From Hufsiella ginkgonis (GTDB taxonomy: Bacteria; Bacteroidota; Bacteroidia; Sphingobacteriales; Sphingobacteriaceae), in NCBI RefSeq assembly GCF_009834915.1, contig NZ_WVHS01000001.1, forward strand, positions 186,001-250,000: a DNA stretch of 64,000 bases. The letters run 5' to 3'. Every line of letters begins with the position of its first letter. Position 1 is the first letter of the stretch. Position numbers and translations under genes: made by a program. Below, piece by piece: positions 1-8,675 of the stretch. The notes beneath the pieces were generated by a model, which saw only the letters and a list, made by a program, of their open reading frames with translations, searched no databases and was not told the origin of the DNA.

Positions 1-3000
1 CGCTTTGCATAGAAGCGAAACCTGCGGAGAAATTTCCGGGCTGGCTTACGCGAAGCCGGTATTCAACTACGTAATTCCCCCTGGGTAAGTAGTTGAAGAA
101 GAAATTCGTTGAAACATCCTTCGTTACCTGGTAATAATACAACTGATCCTGGTATTTATACCCTGACAATACCGCCGACGGCTCGGTACCTGCCGGGCGA
201 AGATCTTTAAGGTGCACGTATTCATAGTCGCGGTCTGCCACGATGTTGATCACTACTTTCAATTCGTCGCCAACCTTCGGGATATGCTGCGCGTCAACAG
301 CAGTGAGCACGGGCCCATTCGCGGTGTATTTCAGGATGTAGTACTTTCTTTCCAGCTTCATGGCCGACAGCGATGCCGGTAGCTTGTCCGGGTTCTCCAG
401 GTACTGCCAGTGAAGCGCTCCCCAGGAGATGGTCTTGCCCGTATTTTTTACTGCCACATTGCCAAGTAAGGGTTTAATATCCTCGCCTGTCCAGGCAGTT
501 TTTAAATAGCCCGTGCCCGTTTCCGCCACCAGCGAAGGCTTAAGCGCGGTAAGCGGGTGTCCCCCCAGTTTTATTTCAGGCACCGCGGTTTCTGCCAGCA
601 GGTTGCTGCCGCGCATTAGTAAAGCGTAACAGGCCGCGGCCGTAGCCTTGGTAGTTTTCCAGTTGGACGTTTGCTTTTTCCGCAGCAGCCAGATCTTCAT
701 CTCTTCGATATCACCGGCATTCTCCCCGGCTTCCGCGAACAGTTCCATAATAACTGCCTGAACCTCTACGGGCGATTGGTTCCAGGCGTACCCCAGCTGG
801 TTTACCGGCCAGTACATACCCATTTCGCCGGTGTGTTTCGCGGTATCCTTTAACGACCGTACGATCATTGCAGGCAGCGCAGGCTGTTGGTAACGCAGCA
901 ACGTAAGCGCGATCATCGCCTGCTCGTACGCACTGCACTTATTCCATATAGCCCTGGTTAAGTTTATATACCCTTCGAAGGCTTCTTTAAGCGCAGGTTT
1001 CATAGCTACCCTAGCGAAATAGCTGCGTGCATACCAGGCATGTATTACAATGGAACCCTGCCAGAGCGATTTAGACGCGCCGCGCTTGTCGTACCTGTAG
1101 TTTTCGATGATCTTTTCATCTACAAAATCCAGCGTTTTCAGCGCCACAGGCTTTAAGGCTGTCCCGGCATTTACCGAATCGATCACCGTGAGCTGGCCCA
1201 TGCCCGCCAGGATGTGCTGGGTAATGTATTGATCGGCGTACAAAGAGCCGGTAAACCAGGGGAATCCACCATCGGGGCGCTGCATTTTGCTGAGCTTGGA
1301 CAGGTTTTCCGCAAGGGCGTTACTCATATTATTAAGGTCGAACAGGAGGGCGATCCGTCTTTGCTGTTCACTTTCGCTTTCGGCATCGCGCAGCCAGGGC
1401 GTTTCTTCGACCAGTACCGCCTTAAGCTCCTGGTTCTTTTCCAGGTTCGAAAGCAGGGAGGAGGCGCCGTTGTCTTTCCAACGTTCGAACACGGGCTTAA
1501 TTTGCGGCAACGTATTTACGATCTGCCGCGCCAGGGTATTGGCATAATAGCGGCTGAACACCTGCTCAGAACATTCATACGGAACCTCCGAGAGGTATGG
1601 CAATGCCTGTACCGCGTACCAAACCGGGTTCGACGTAAACTCGAAGGTGAGCGTCTTGTTGATCAGCGTGCCCGATGCTTGTTTAACGAACCGGTCGAAC
1701 GTAAAGGTTTGTTGCTGACCGGCACGCACCATCAGCGGCATCGATTCCGTCACCGGGACGCGGTTAGGCAGCACCGGTACGGTATTCTCCTCCCCGTCCG
1801 TATGCAGGGCCGAAATGGCGCGGATATTATAGGTCAGCGCGTCCAATCCTGCGGGGATAATAAAGGTAAATGAAACCGGCCGGGTGGTCCGCGCAGCGAT
1901 CTCAAACGCCTGCTTTGCCGACGCCGGGTTCCTGAGCAATTGTACGGGCTGCATATTTATCGCGTTAAACAGGCGCAATTCAGTTTGCCCTTTGATGGTT
2001 TCGCCGGTGAGGTTGGCCAGCCGGGCAGAGACGGTAACGGTATCGCCTTCGCGCAGGAACCTGGGCATATTCGCCGAGATCATCAGCTGCTTTTGGGTAA
2101 TCGCTTCTTTTTGCAGGTACCCGCTTTGCAGGTCCTTGGTATGTGCCAGCGCCCTGAACTTCCAGCGTGTAAGCGCATCAGGAATGGTAAAACCGATGGT
2201 GACCATCCCTTTTTCGTCTGTACGCAGGTTCGGGTAAAAGAAGGCTGTTTCGTTAAAATTCTTGCGGATGGTTACAAGCGGTTCCGTCATCTCATGGATC
2301 GAGTTGTCTTCGGTAACGTTAGCCTCCTTCAACGGCGCTTCCCGCGCATTAAGCGCCTCCACCTCCTGCCGCAACGACACCTCTTTCAGCTCGTCATACA
2401 TCATCGGAGCCATTGCGGCGATAGATCCTACCACCGACTTTTTTGCCTGAGCACCATAGCCTGCCGTCATTTCATTCAGCATGTCGCTGCTGTTAAAACC
2501 CCCCTGCAGTTTCACATCCCGGACCCGGGTCAGGTACCACCTGTAGGCGCTGTTATACCCCCCATAGTAGCTGTAGCCAAAAAGGTTCAGGGTTTCGTAA
2601 TTCCTTTCCGACAGCGGAAAGCTACGGTAAAAACTATAAATCGGCCGGATAAATGCCACACGGTTATAGTCTTCCGCTTGCCAGCGGTTATAATCGGGAT
2701 AATAGCGGTTGTACGTCGACAGGTTGGCCGGCCATGGCATTGTTGACAACAGGTCGTCGAGGGAAGCATCGTACAAGCCAGCCACCATTTCAGCCGTTTC
2801 CCCTTCATCCTGGCCGGTAATCTTCATCTCCCATTGCTCTTTATCACCCGGCTGCAGTTTGTCGCGGAAGCTTGAGAAAGTAAGCCGCAACGGGTTTTCC
2901 GGTTGTACAAGCGTAATCCGTCCGCTCCAGTTATAAACCCGGTTATCGGTCATCATCAGCACATTTACGCGGAGGCGATCACTGTTCTCCCTTATAGCGA

Positions 3001-6000
3001 TGGTTTTCCGGAGCTGTTTCTCACCCGCTTGCAGCCATTCTTCAGAAAGGAGATTCCTGCCGTCATACACTTCTACGAACACATTATTTTTTTCGCCGTT
3101 TCCGGCCCATATTTCCGCCTGCTGGCCGGCCTTGCCCGAAACAACAGCGGGTACCACCCAGTTTTCGCGGGTAAGCACGGCGGCGCCATACTCAAGTACA
3201 TTCAGAAACGCAATTGTCGAAATCGTATCGCCCCTGGCTGTCCGGGCCGCGATCTCCACGCGGTACATCCCGGCAGGCCGCTTTCTGAGTAATGCCAGGT
3301 CCAGCAACGGGTACCCGGTGGTGTCGGCAGTTAGCTTAAAATCTGCCACTTGCTGCTGTTTCACCCAGCGGGGAAAGGCGCGGTCGCCCGAATAATCGTA
3401 CAAGGGAAAGTTGCGTTCGAAGTATTCCCTGCTCATCAGGTGCTGATCGGGCATATTCCAGAACCTTTCGTTTACCGGTTGTCCCGGCGACTTCAACGAA
3501 AATACCTTTACATCCAGCTTACCCGCTATCCGGTGATTACCCAGGTTGCGTAGCTGGTAGATGAATTTAAGCGAGTCGGCTGGTAAAATAGTCGGCCGTA
3601 TATTGGTAGAAAGCCTCAATACCTGCTTAGCTACCGCAATAGATACGGAGGCGGGGCGCGTTTCACCGCTGCCGTCTGTTACGTCGGCGCTTACCAGGAA
3701 GGTATGGACGTTTCGCGAGAGGGTATCGTCCGCCGCCGCGCGGAAGCGTATGGTAAACGTACCTCCCGCATCCGTAAGGATGGTGTCGGTCCTTATTTCC
3801 ACCGGCGGCAACGCGTTATACCGATAATCCGGGTAATCGCGGGCCGACGTGGTTCGGGTTACGCGGTAAGCGATCCTGGCGTTTGACAATCCGTAGCCCG
3901 AAAACGCGACCACCCGGCCGGTTACTTTTATGCTGTCATTAATATGATAGGCTTCTTTTACCGGGTCGAGCTTCACCTGGAAGGTCGGTCTTTTGTATTC
4001 TTCGATCATCACGCCAACCTGCCCGCTTTTCGTTCTAAGCGTAACCATCCCGCCCTGAAGTACCTGGGGCAGCATAAATGAGCCGCTGAAACTTCCGAAA
4101 TCGTTGGTTACGAACGGCATCGTACCCAGTTCCTTACCGTTTATGCCGGTTATTTTCAGTTCCACCGGTTCATTCTTCACCAATACGCTTTTGTTCACCT
4201 GCCGGCTCAGCTGGTATCCCTTAAACCAGATGGTTTGCCCGGGGCGGTAGATCTGCCTGTCGGTGATGAGTGTCGTTTGTATAACCGGGCTATCGGCGTT
4301 GCGATCATAACCGCCATCGCCATAATAGCCGTTATCCTGAAGCAACGTATCTTTACCTTTAACAAGTATTAACGTACCCATCCCGTAGGCGTACTCAGCT
4401 GCCGCAAAGCGAAAGCGGCCGGCGGTAGTAGTTCCCTTCACGGTACGCGTAAAGCTTTTGTCATTTGCGTATTCTACGGTTACCTGCACATTGTTTACGG
4501 GCTTACCGGTTTGGCGGTTTACCACCATCACCTCCCGCTGGCCCGAAACAAGCGCCCTGTTCAAAGCCGCCATTTCCGAAACGTGAAAGCTTCCGGTTAC
4601 GGTAAGCAGCGTATCCGCGCCCGTTACTGCTACGATGTAACGACCTGCTTCGAGGGGCTGGATATCTATTTCCACAGAGTGATCGCTATAATCGCCCGGA
4701 TCCGGTGGTGTAATTTCTTTTTCCTGTACGGGCGGCAGGGCCTGAATCCAGTTAAGCTCCTTTCTGCCCGGGCTCCGCCCGTAACTGTTCGATCTCTCTT
4801 TATTGTATGCCCTCAGCATCGCCACCGTGACGCGGTAGATCTTAAGTGAAACCGGTAATGGGTTACGGTATCCGAGCAAAGCCAGGATGGGCTTCCCGGG
4901 GAGGTTAATATTTTCAACCTGGAGGTTGAGTTTGCGCTCGCGGATCTCGTCGAGCATGATTGCCGCGTTACCCGCCCCCTGGCTTCCCGGGTAACGGGCG
5001 ATGGCCTCAAGCAGGTAAGGCACCGCATTGCGGAAGCGCCTGTTCTGCTTCTCATATTTCGCCATGAGCACCAAGGCATCGGCAGCCACTGTGAAACTGC
5101 CTTGCCCGGTGGCCATTTTCCGCAGCGCCTGCATGTACAGCGAATCCTTTTGAGAGATCCGCGATCTCCTCCACACAAACTCCAGCCGCCTGAGATCCAG
5201 GTCGGCAAGCGCTTCCGGACGGTCGCTTTCCAGGTGAAAGGCTGTACCCTGCTGCAGCAATACCGCGCCGGAATATGCCAGCAGGCTGGTGTCCTTACGG
5301 GAAATTATGAGACTGGCAAAGCTACGGCTATCGCCGAACGACCGCGGGTCATCGAACAGGACCCCATCGTTAGCGCCGGGCATATAGGAATCCTCGGAGA
5401 GAAAGAAATCCAGGGCGCGGTGGAGCAGCAGGTCGTATAAGGTCGGGCGGTATTTGCGGGTAAGCTTATCTCCTTTCAGCGCCCCGGCGAAGGTGGAAAC
5501 GGGGATGTCTTTAAGCAGTTTTTCCTGGCTGAGCGAGTATTTATAAATAGCGGATATCTCCCGTACCAGGGTGCGGAGGTCCCAGCGCGTATAATCGGTG
5601 CCGGGCTTTTCCATGGTAGCGCGCTGGCTGAACTTGTACCGGTTCTGCTGGTAATAGCGCCAGTACGTTTCGGCCAGCAGCGACTGAAGCACGGCTTTCC
5701 CCGGATAAGCAGCACGCCCGATGTCTGTTCTCAGGCCATCGATCACCGCCGGGAGCGCGTCCTCCTCGAGGTAGCTGAGAAAGATCATTTTGTATATCGC
5801 TGCACGGACGAGCATTACCGGGTCCTTTTTTTCCTGCGCGAAGATATACAGTGAGTCCACCTGTTTAAACGCGGAACCTGCCAACCCGATGGTGGCCAGG
5901 GAGTCGATCTTTTTTACCAGCTTTTCGAATGGCTTGTCCTGGGCAAACCCGGCATTACCGGGAAAAAGGGCGCAGCTACAAAGGATTGTCGTGAGAAAAC

Positions 6001-6025
6001 GACGGCAACGGGAAAAATGAAACAT
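1..6025 (-). CDS. Alpha-2-macroglobulin family protein (C-terminus cut by window edge)
   Basis: I read this frame directly from the sequence because it runs off the left edge. The ATG at 6025 opens 2008 complete codons to position 2. The N-terminus is a signal peptide (MFHFSRCRRF, hydrophobic core, GFA-Q), so the protein is exported. A roughly 450-residue helical region is followed by macroglobulin-type beta domains (for example TDRQIYRPGQTIWFKGY). The thioester motif CSEQ lies at 1562-1573, about residue 1485, in the context PYECSEQ. Family knowledge: bacterial alpha-2-macroglobulins are periplasmic or surface protease traps whose Cys-Gln thioester couples covalently to attacking proteases. 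The last visible residues (YRLRVSQPGNFSAGFASMQS) resemble the end of the receptor-like domain, so probably only a few dozen residues are missing. It starts 55 bp after pth on the same strand and may be co-transcribed. No penicillin-binding protein 1C gene, the usual proteobacterial partner, is adjacent. Confidence 0.88.
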   Translation of the reverse strand, partial: MFHFSRCRRFLTTILCSCALFPGNAGFAQDKPFEKLVKKIDSLATIGLAGSAFKQVDSLYIFAQEKKDPVMLVRAAIYKMIFLSYLEEDALPAVIDGLRTDIGRAAYPGKAVLQSLLAETYWRYYQQNRYKFSQRATMEKPGTDYTRWDLRTLVREISAIYKYSLSQEKLLKDIPVSTFAGALKGDKLTRKYRPTLYDLLLHRALDFFLSEDSYMPGANDGVLFDDPRSFGDSRSFASLIISRKDTSLLAYSGAVLLQQGTAFHLESDRPEALADLDLRRLEFVWRRSRISQKDSLYMQALRKMATGQGSFTVAADALVLMAKYEKQNRRFRNAVPYLLEAIARYPGSQGAGNAAIMLDEIRERKLNLQVENINLPGKPILALLGYRNPLPVSLKIYRVTVAMLRAYNKERSNSYGRSPGRKELNWIQALPPVQEKEITPPDPGDYSDHSVEIDIQPLEAGRYIVAVTGADTLLTVTGSFHVSEMAALNRALVSGQREVMVVNRQTGKPVNNVQVTVEYANDKSFTRTVKGTTTAGRFRFAAAEYAYGMGTLILVKGKDTLLQDNGYYGDGGYDRNADSPVIQTTLITDRQIYRPGQTIWFKGYQLSRQVNKSVLVKNEPVELKITGINGKELGTMPFVTNDFGSFSGSFMLPQVLQGGMVTLRTKSGQVGVMIEEYKRPTFQVKLDPVKEAYHINDSIKVTGRVVAFSGYGLSNARIAYRVTRTTSARDYPDYRYNALPPVEIRTDTILTDAGGTFTIRFRAAADDTLSRNVHTFLVSADVTDGSGETRPASVSIAVAKQVLRLSTNIRPTILPADSLKFIYQLRNLGNHRIAGKLDVKVFSLKSPGQPVNERFWNMPDQHLMSREYFERNFPLYDYSGDRAFPRWVKQQQVADFKLTADTTGYPLLDLALLRKRPAGMYRVEIAARTARGDTISTIAFLNVLEYGAAVLTRENWVVPAVVSGKAGQQAEIWAGNGEKNNVFVEVYDGRNLLSEEWLQAGEKQLRKTIAIRENSDRLRVNVLMMTDNRVYNWSGRITLVQPENPLRLTFSSFRDKLQPGDKEQWEMKITGQDEGETAEMVAGLYDASLDDLLSTMPWPANLSTYNRYYPDYNRWQAEDYNRVAFIRPIYSFYRSFPLSERNYETLNLFGYSYYGGYNSAYRWYLTRVRDVKLQGGFNSSDMLNEMTAGYGAQAKKSVVGSIAAMAPMMYDELKEVSLRQEVEALNAREAPLKEANVTEDNSIHEMTEPLVTIRKNFNETAFFYPNLRTDEKGMVTIGFTIPDALTRWKFRALAHTKDLQSGYLQKEAITQKQLMISANMPRFLREGDTVTVSARLANLTGETIKGQTELRLFNAINMQPVQLLRNPASAKQAFEIAARTTRPVSFTFIIPAGLDALTYNIRAISALHTDGEENTVPVLPNRVPVTESMPLMVRAGQQQTFTFDRFVKQASGTLINKTLTFEFTSNPVWYAVQALPYLSEVPYECSEQVFSRYYANTLARQIVNTLPQIKPVFERWKDNGASSLLSNLEKNQELKAVLVEETPWLRDAESESEQQRRIALLFDLNNMSNALAENLSKLSKMQRPDGGFPWFTGSLYADQYITQHILAGMGQLTVIDSVNAGTALKPVALKTLDFVDEKIIENYRYDKRGASKSLWQGSIVIHAWYARSYFARVAMKPALKEAFEGYINLTRAIWNKCSAYEQAMIALTLLRYQQPALPAMIVRSLKDTAKHTGEMGMYWPVNQLGYAWNQSPVEVQAVIMELFAEAGENAGDIEEMKIWLLRKKQTSNWKTTKATAAACYALLMRGSNLLAETAVPEIKLGGHPLTALKPSLVAETGTGYLKTAWTGEDIKPLLGNVAVKNTGKTISWGALHWQYLENPDKLPASLSAMKLERKYYILKYTANGPVLTAVDAQHIPKVGDELKVVINIVADRDYEYVHLKDLRPAGTEPSAVLSGYKYQDQLYYYQVTKDVSTNFFFNYLPRGNYVVEYRLRVSQPGNFSAGFASMQS

Positions 6026-6080
6026 ATCCGGCTATTTTACTTTGAAGATAGCTTTTCGACCTCATTTCCATAAATGTACC

Positions 6081-6641
6081 TTACTTATTATACCGGGTCA
6101 TAGTAAGTTCGGGCCCGGCGGTCACAAAGCTTTGAATGATCTCGATAGAACGGTCGATCAATCCGGGAAGTGCCGGCTGTTCGTCCTTATCAAACCCGCT
6201 GAGCACATAGTCTACCTGCCTGCCTTTGGGATAGTTATCGCCCACCCCAAACCGCAGGCGTGCGTAATTCTGTCCGCCGAGCGAAGCCTCGATGCTTTTT
6301 AACCCGTTATGTCCCGCGCTGCTGCCCTTAGGCTTAAGCCGGAGCGTTCCGAAAGGCAGCGCCAGTTCGTCCACCACCACCAGCACGTTCTCAACGGGGA
6401 TCTTAAGTTCGTTCATCCAGTAATTCACCGCTTTGCCGCTCAGGTTCATATAGGTGGTTGGCTTTACCAGGAAGATCTTTTTTCCTTTATGGCTTAATTC
6501 TGTATAGTACGCCAGCCGGAGGTTCACAAAATCAGCACCTGCCTGCTTTGCCAGGGCATCTGCCACCATGAAACCGATATTGTGGCGGGTATCTTTGTAT
6601 TCGGGACCGATATTACCGAGGCCGGCGACGAGGTATTTCAT
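6081..6641 (-). CDS. pth: Peptidyl-tRNA hydrolase
   Basis: This cytosolic enzyme releases peptides from peptidyl-tRNA that has dropped off the ribosome. The 186-residue length is normal. The catalytic His is H20 in TRHNIGF, and N10, N66 (TTYMNLSG), D91 (VVVDELALPFG) and N112 (SSAGHNGLKS) are the expected substrate-binding residues. It lies downstream of rplY on the same strand. The whole 134-bp gap between them is taken up by a long inverted repeat and a terminator-like hairpin that ends one base before this start codon, so translation or read-through may be limited there. Confidence 0.97.
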   Translation of the reverse strand: MKYLVAGLGNIGPEYKDTRHNIGFMVADALAKQAGADFVNLRLAYYTELSHKGKKIFLVKPTTYMNLSGKAVNYWMNELKIPVENVLVVVDELALPFGTLRLKPKGSSAGHNGLKSIEASLGGQNYARLRFGVGDNYPKGRQVDYVLSGFDKDEQPALPGLIDRSIEIIQSFVTAGPELTMTRYNK

Positions 6642-6642
6642 T

Positions 6643-6771
6643 GAGTTGTCAGTGATCAGTTGCCAGTTGTCAGTTGCTCCGTAATATAAAAAGGAGGCTG
6701 CTCTTGTGAACAGCCCCCTTCTTTTGGCGCTTTGTTATCACTGATCACTGGCAACTGATCACTGACAACTC
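6643..6771. repeat. 25-bp perfect inverted repeat filling the rplY-pth gap
   Basis: The left arm is 6643-6667 and the right arm 6747-6771. They are perfect reverse complements over 25 bp, built from the words GTTGTCAG, TGATCAG and TTGCCAGT. The space between the arms holds a separate hairpin (6688-6725). The element begins 4 bases after the rplY stop codon and ends 1 base before the pth ATG. The same words recur in other gaps of this window, so I treat it as one member of a dispersed family. Confidence 0.85.
6686..6725 (-). terminator. Intrinsic terminator downstream of rplY
   Basis: On the minus strand, AAGGGGGCTG pairs with CAGCCTCCTT around an 11-nt loop region and is followed by TTTTTAT. 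The one irregular pair is a G-U wobble on the minus strand but an A-C mismatch on the plus strand, which favours action on minus-strand transcripts. It lies between rplY and pth. Confidence 0.7.
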
Positions 6772-6775
6772 ACAA

Positions 6776-7354
6776 TTATTTTCCTTTCGCGTCCTGCTCC
6801 GCCTGTTTCAGTGCACGTGACATACCTACGGAAACGATGGTATCATCGACGTTGTTGGTAATCGCGAAGTCGGGGAATTTCAGGTCGCCTACGCGAACGG
6901 ATTTTCCAACTTCGAGGGTCTCGAGGCTGATCTCCACGTACTGCGGGATGCTGTCAGGTAAGGCTTTTACGCGCAGCTTGCGTAATTTCTGGATCAGTTT
7001 ACCACCTACTTTAACACCAGGCGATGTTCCTGTCAACTTCACAGGGATCTCCATCACTAACGGTTTCCCGGCGTTAAGCTCCATAAAGTCAACGTGCAGC
7101 ATCTGCTCGGTTAACGGGTGGAACTGGATGTCCTGTATAATGGCTTGTGCGGTTACGTCGCCTACAGTAAGCTCTACGAAATGTACATCCGGTGTGTATA
7201 CTACAGGTTTCAGATCGGTAGCCAGTACCGAGAAGTGAAGCTGTGATTTTCCGCCGTACAATACTGCAGGCACTTTACCTTCGTAACGCAATTCTTTTGC
7301 GTCGCGTTTCCCTACGTCCCCCCTGAGGGAACCGCTAATAGCGATAGTTTTCAT
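6776..7354 (-). CDS. rplY: 50S ribosomal protein L25 (long TL5/CTC type)
   Basis: This protein binds 5S rRNA in the large ribosomal subunit. At 192 residues it is the long form, with an N-terminal L25 5S-binding domain (MKTIAISGSLRGDVGKRDAKELR, then VPAVLYGG) and a C-terminal beta domain as in TL5/CTC. E. coli L25 is only the first domain. A short Lys/Ala-rich tail ends it. The gene sits 15 bp after prs and before pth; prs-rplY-pth is a widely conserved order in bacteria, which supports the assignment. Confidence 0.96.
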   Translation of the reverse strand: MKTIAISGSLRGDVGKRDAKELRYEGKVPAVLYGGKSQLHFSVLATDLKPVVYTPDVHFVELTVGDVTAQAIIQDIQFHPLTEQMLHVDFMELNAGKPLVMEIPVKLTGTSPGVKVGGKLIQKLRKLRVKALPDSIPQYVEISLETLEVGKSVRVGDLKFPDFAITNNVDDTIVSVGMSRALKQAEQDAKGK

Positions 7355-7369
7355 TTTTACTTAATTTAA

Positions 7370-8320
7370 TTATGCTTGATCTATTTTAAATAACTGGCTG
7401 ATAGAGCCATGTTCATTTACATTTGCAATGGCCCGGGCGAACAGATCTGCGGTAGATAGCTGCCTGATCTTTCCGCCTTCCCGTTTCAGCGGGATGGTAT
7501 CTGTAACGATCAGTTCTGAAAGGACCGAGTTTTCGATGGTATCGTACGCTTTACCTGAAAGCACCGCATGCGTACATACGGCACGTACGCTGTTGGCGCC
7601 GTTCTCCATGATGAGGGCTGCTGCTTTCGACAAGGTACCTGCGGTGTCGCAGATATCGTCGATGAGCACGATATCGCGGCCCGACACATCCCCGATGATC
7701 GACATCGATTCGATCTCGTTGGCACGTTTACGGCGCTTATCGCAGATAATGATCTCCGCGTTGAAATACTTGGCAAAGGTACGGGCACGGTATGATCCGC
7801 CGATATCCGGCGAAGCGATGGTAAGGTTCGGCAGGTTAAGGCTGCGGATATAAGGCACAAAGATCACCGATGCGTCGAGGTGATCAACCGGGATATCAAA
7901 AAATCCCTGGATCTGGGCGGCGTGCAGGTCCATGGTCATAATGCGGTGTGCACCGGCAGCCATGATCAGGTTTGCCATTAGCTTGGCGCCGATGGCTACC
8001 CGCGGCTTGTCCTTTCGGTCCTGCCTCGCCCATCCGAAGTATGGCACCACTACCGTGATGTAATGCGCGGAAGCACGTTTGGCGGCATCGGTAAGCAGCA
8101 GGAGCTCGATTAAATTGTCGTTAGGCTGGTAGGTGGACTGGATCAGAAATACATCGCATCCTCTTACGGATTCGTTAAAGGAAGGCTGAATTTCCCCATC
8201 GCTGAACCTGGCGACGCTAAGGTCTCCCAGTTCTCTTCCGTGCGCCTCGGCGATCTTACGGCCAAGCTCTTCGGTACCTGAACCGGCAAATAACTTTACG
8301 GGATTAAACTGCTGTGGCAT
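7370..8320 (-). CDS. prs: Ribose-phosphate pyrophosphokinase
   Basis: The enzyme makes PRPP from ribose 5-phosphate and ATP, feeding purine, pyrimidine, histidine, tryptophan and NAD synthesis. The 316-residue length is typical. Visible motifs are the substrate region MDLHAAQIQGFFDIPVDHL and the PRPP-binding loop LIDDICDTAGT. The start MPQQFNPVKLFAGSG fits the family N-terminus. It follows a tRNA-Gln gene by 66 bp on the same strand, and the only strong promoter I see lies upstream of that tRNA. Confidence 0.98.
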   Translation of the reverse strand: MPQQFNPVKLFAGSGTEELGRKIAEAHGRELGDLSVARFSDGEIQPSFNESVRGCDVFLIQSTYQPNDNLIELLLLTDAAKRASAHYITVVVPYFGWARQDRKDKPRVAIGAKLMANLIMAAGAHRIMTMDLHAAQIQGFFDIPVDHLDASVIFVPYIRSLNLPNLTIASPDIGGSYRARTFAKYFNAEIIICDKRRKRANEIESMSIIGDVSGRDIVLIDDICDTAGTLSKAAALIMENGANSVRAVCTHAVLSGKAYDTIENSVLSELIVTDTIPLKREGGKIRQLSTADLFARAIANVNEHGSISQLFKIDQA

Positions 8321-8386
8321 GATGTAAAATTCGGATATCCTGATTTCAGCACCTTCGCAAGCCGATAGACGAACCGAAACTTTATG

Positions 8387-8457
8387 TTGCCCGACCAGGA
8401 TTCGAACCTAGACAAACTGAACCAAAATCAGTTGTACTACCTTTATACTATCGGGCA
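8387..8457 (-). tRNA. tRNA-Gln (anticodon TTG)
   Basis: The 71-nt cloverleaf was folded by hand. The acceptor arms TGCCCGA and TCGGGCA give 7 perfect pairs. The D stem is GTAT/GTAC, the anticodon stem ACTGA/TCAGT, and the loop TTTTGGT gives anticodon TTG. The T arm is CTAGG-TTCGAAT-CCTGG. The discriminator base is A and CCA is not encoded. It reads CAA (and CAG by wobble). Confidence 0.96.
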
Positions 8458-8492
8458 AAACTCCATTCCGGCTATTTTTCCGAAATGGATTG

Positions 8493-8523
8493 CAAATATA
8501 GCGGGATTGAGCGATACGTCCAA
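8493..8523 (-). promoter_or_regulatory. Bacteroidota-type promoter for tRNA-Gln (and possibly prs)
   Basis: On the minus strand there is a perfect -7 box TATATTTG (8500-8493) with a -33 TTG at 8523-8521, separated by exactly 20 bp. This matches the Bacteroidota consensus TTG-N(19-21)-TAnnTTTG. The predicted start is near 8486, about 30 nt before the mature tRNA 5' end. It is the clearest promoter in the window. Confidence 0.75.
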
Positions 8524-8675
8524 GATTTTTTTACTTTTAACCGTTTTACTAAGGAATGTGGCGCCCTTATTCCGGGCTTTGCGCCCGGGTTATTTGTAAC
8601 AACGGGACAGATATCGTTCATTGCGTACCACCCATTGTTCATTGTTAAAGAGATTTGCTATTTTCGGCACCAATT

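Noticed and set aside
1214-2746. Several plus-strand frames of 60-270 codons in the first 5.5 kb
   Set aside because: All lie opposite the alpha-2-macroglobulin gene, whose frame is continuous and has the family motifs.
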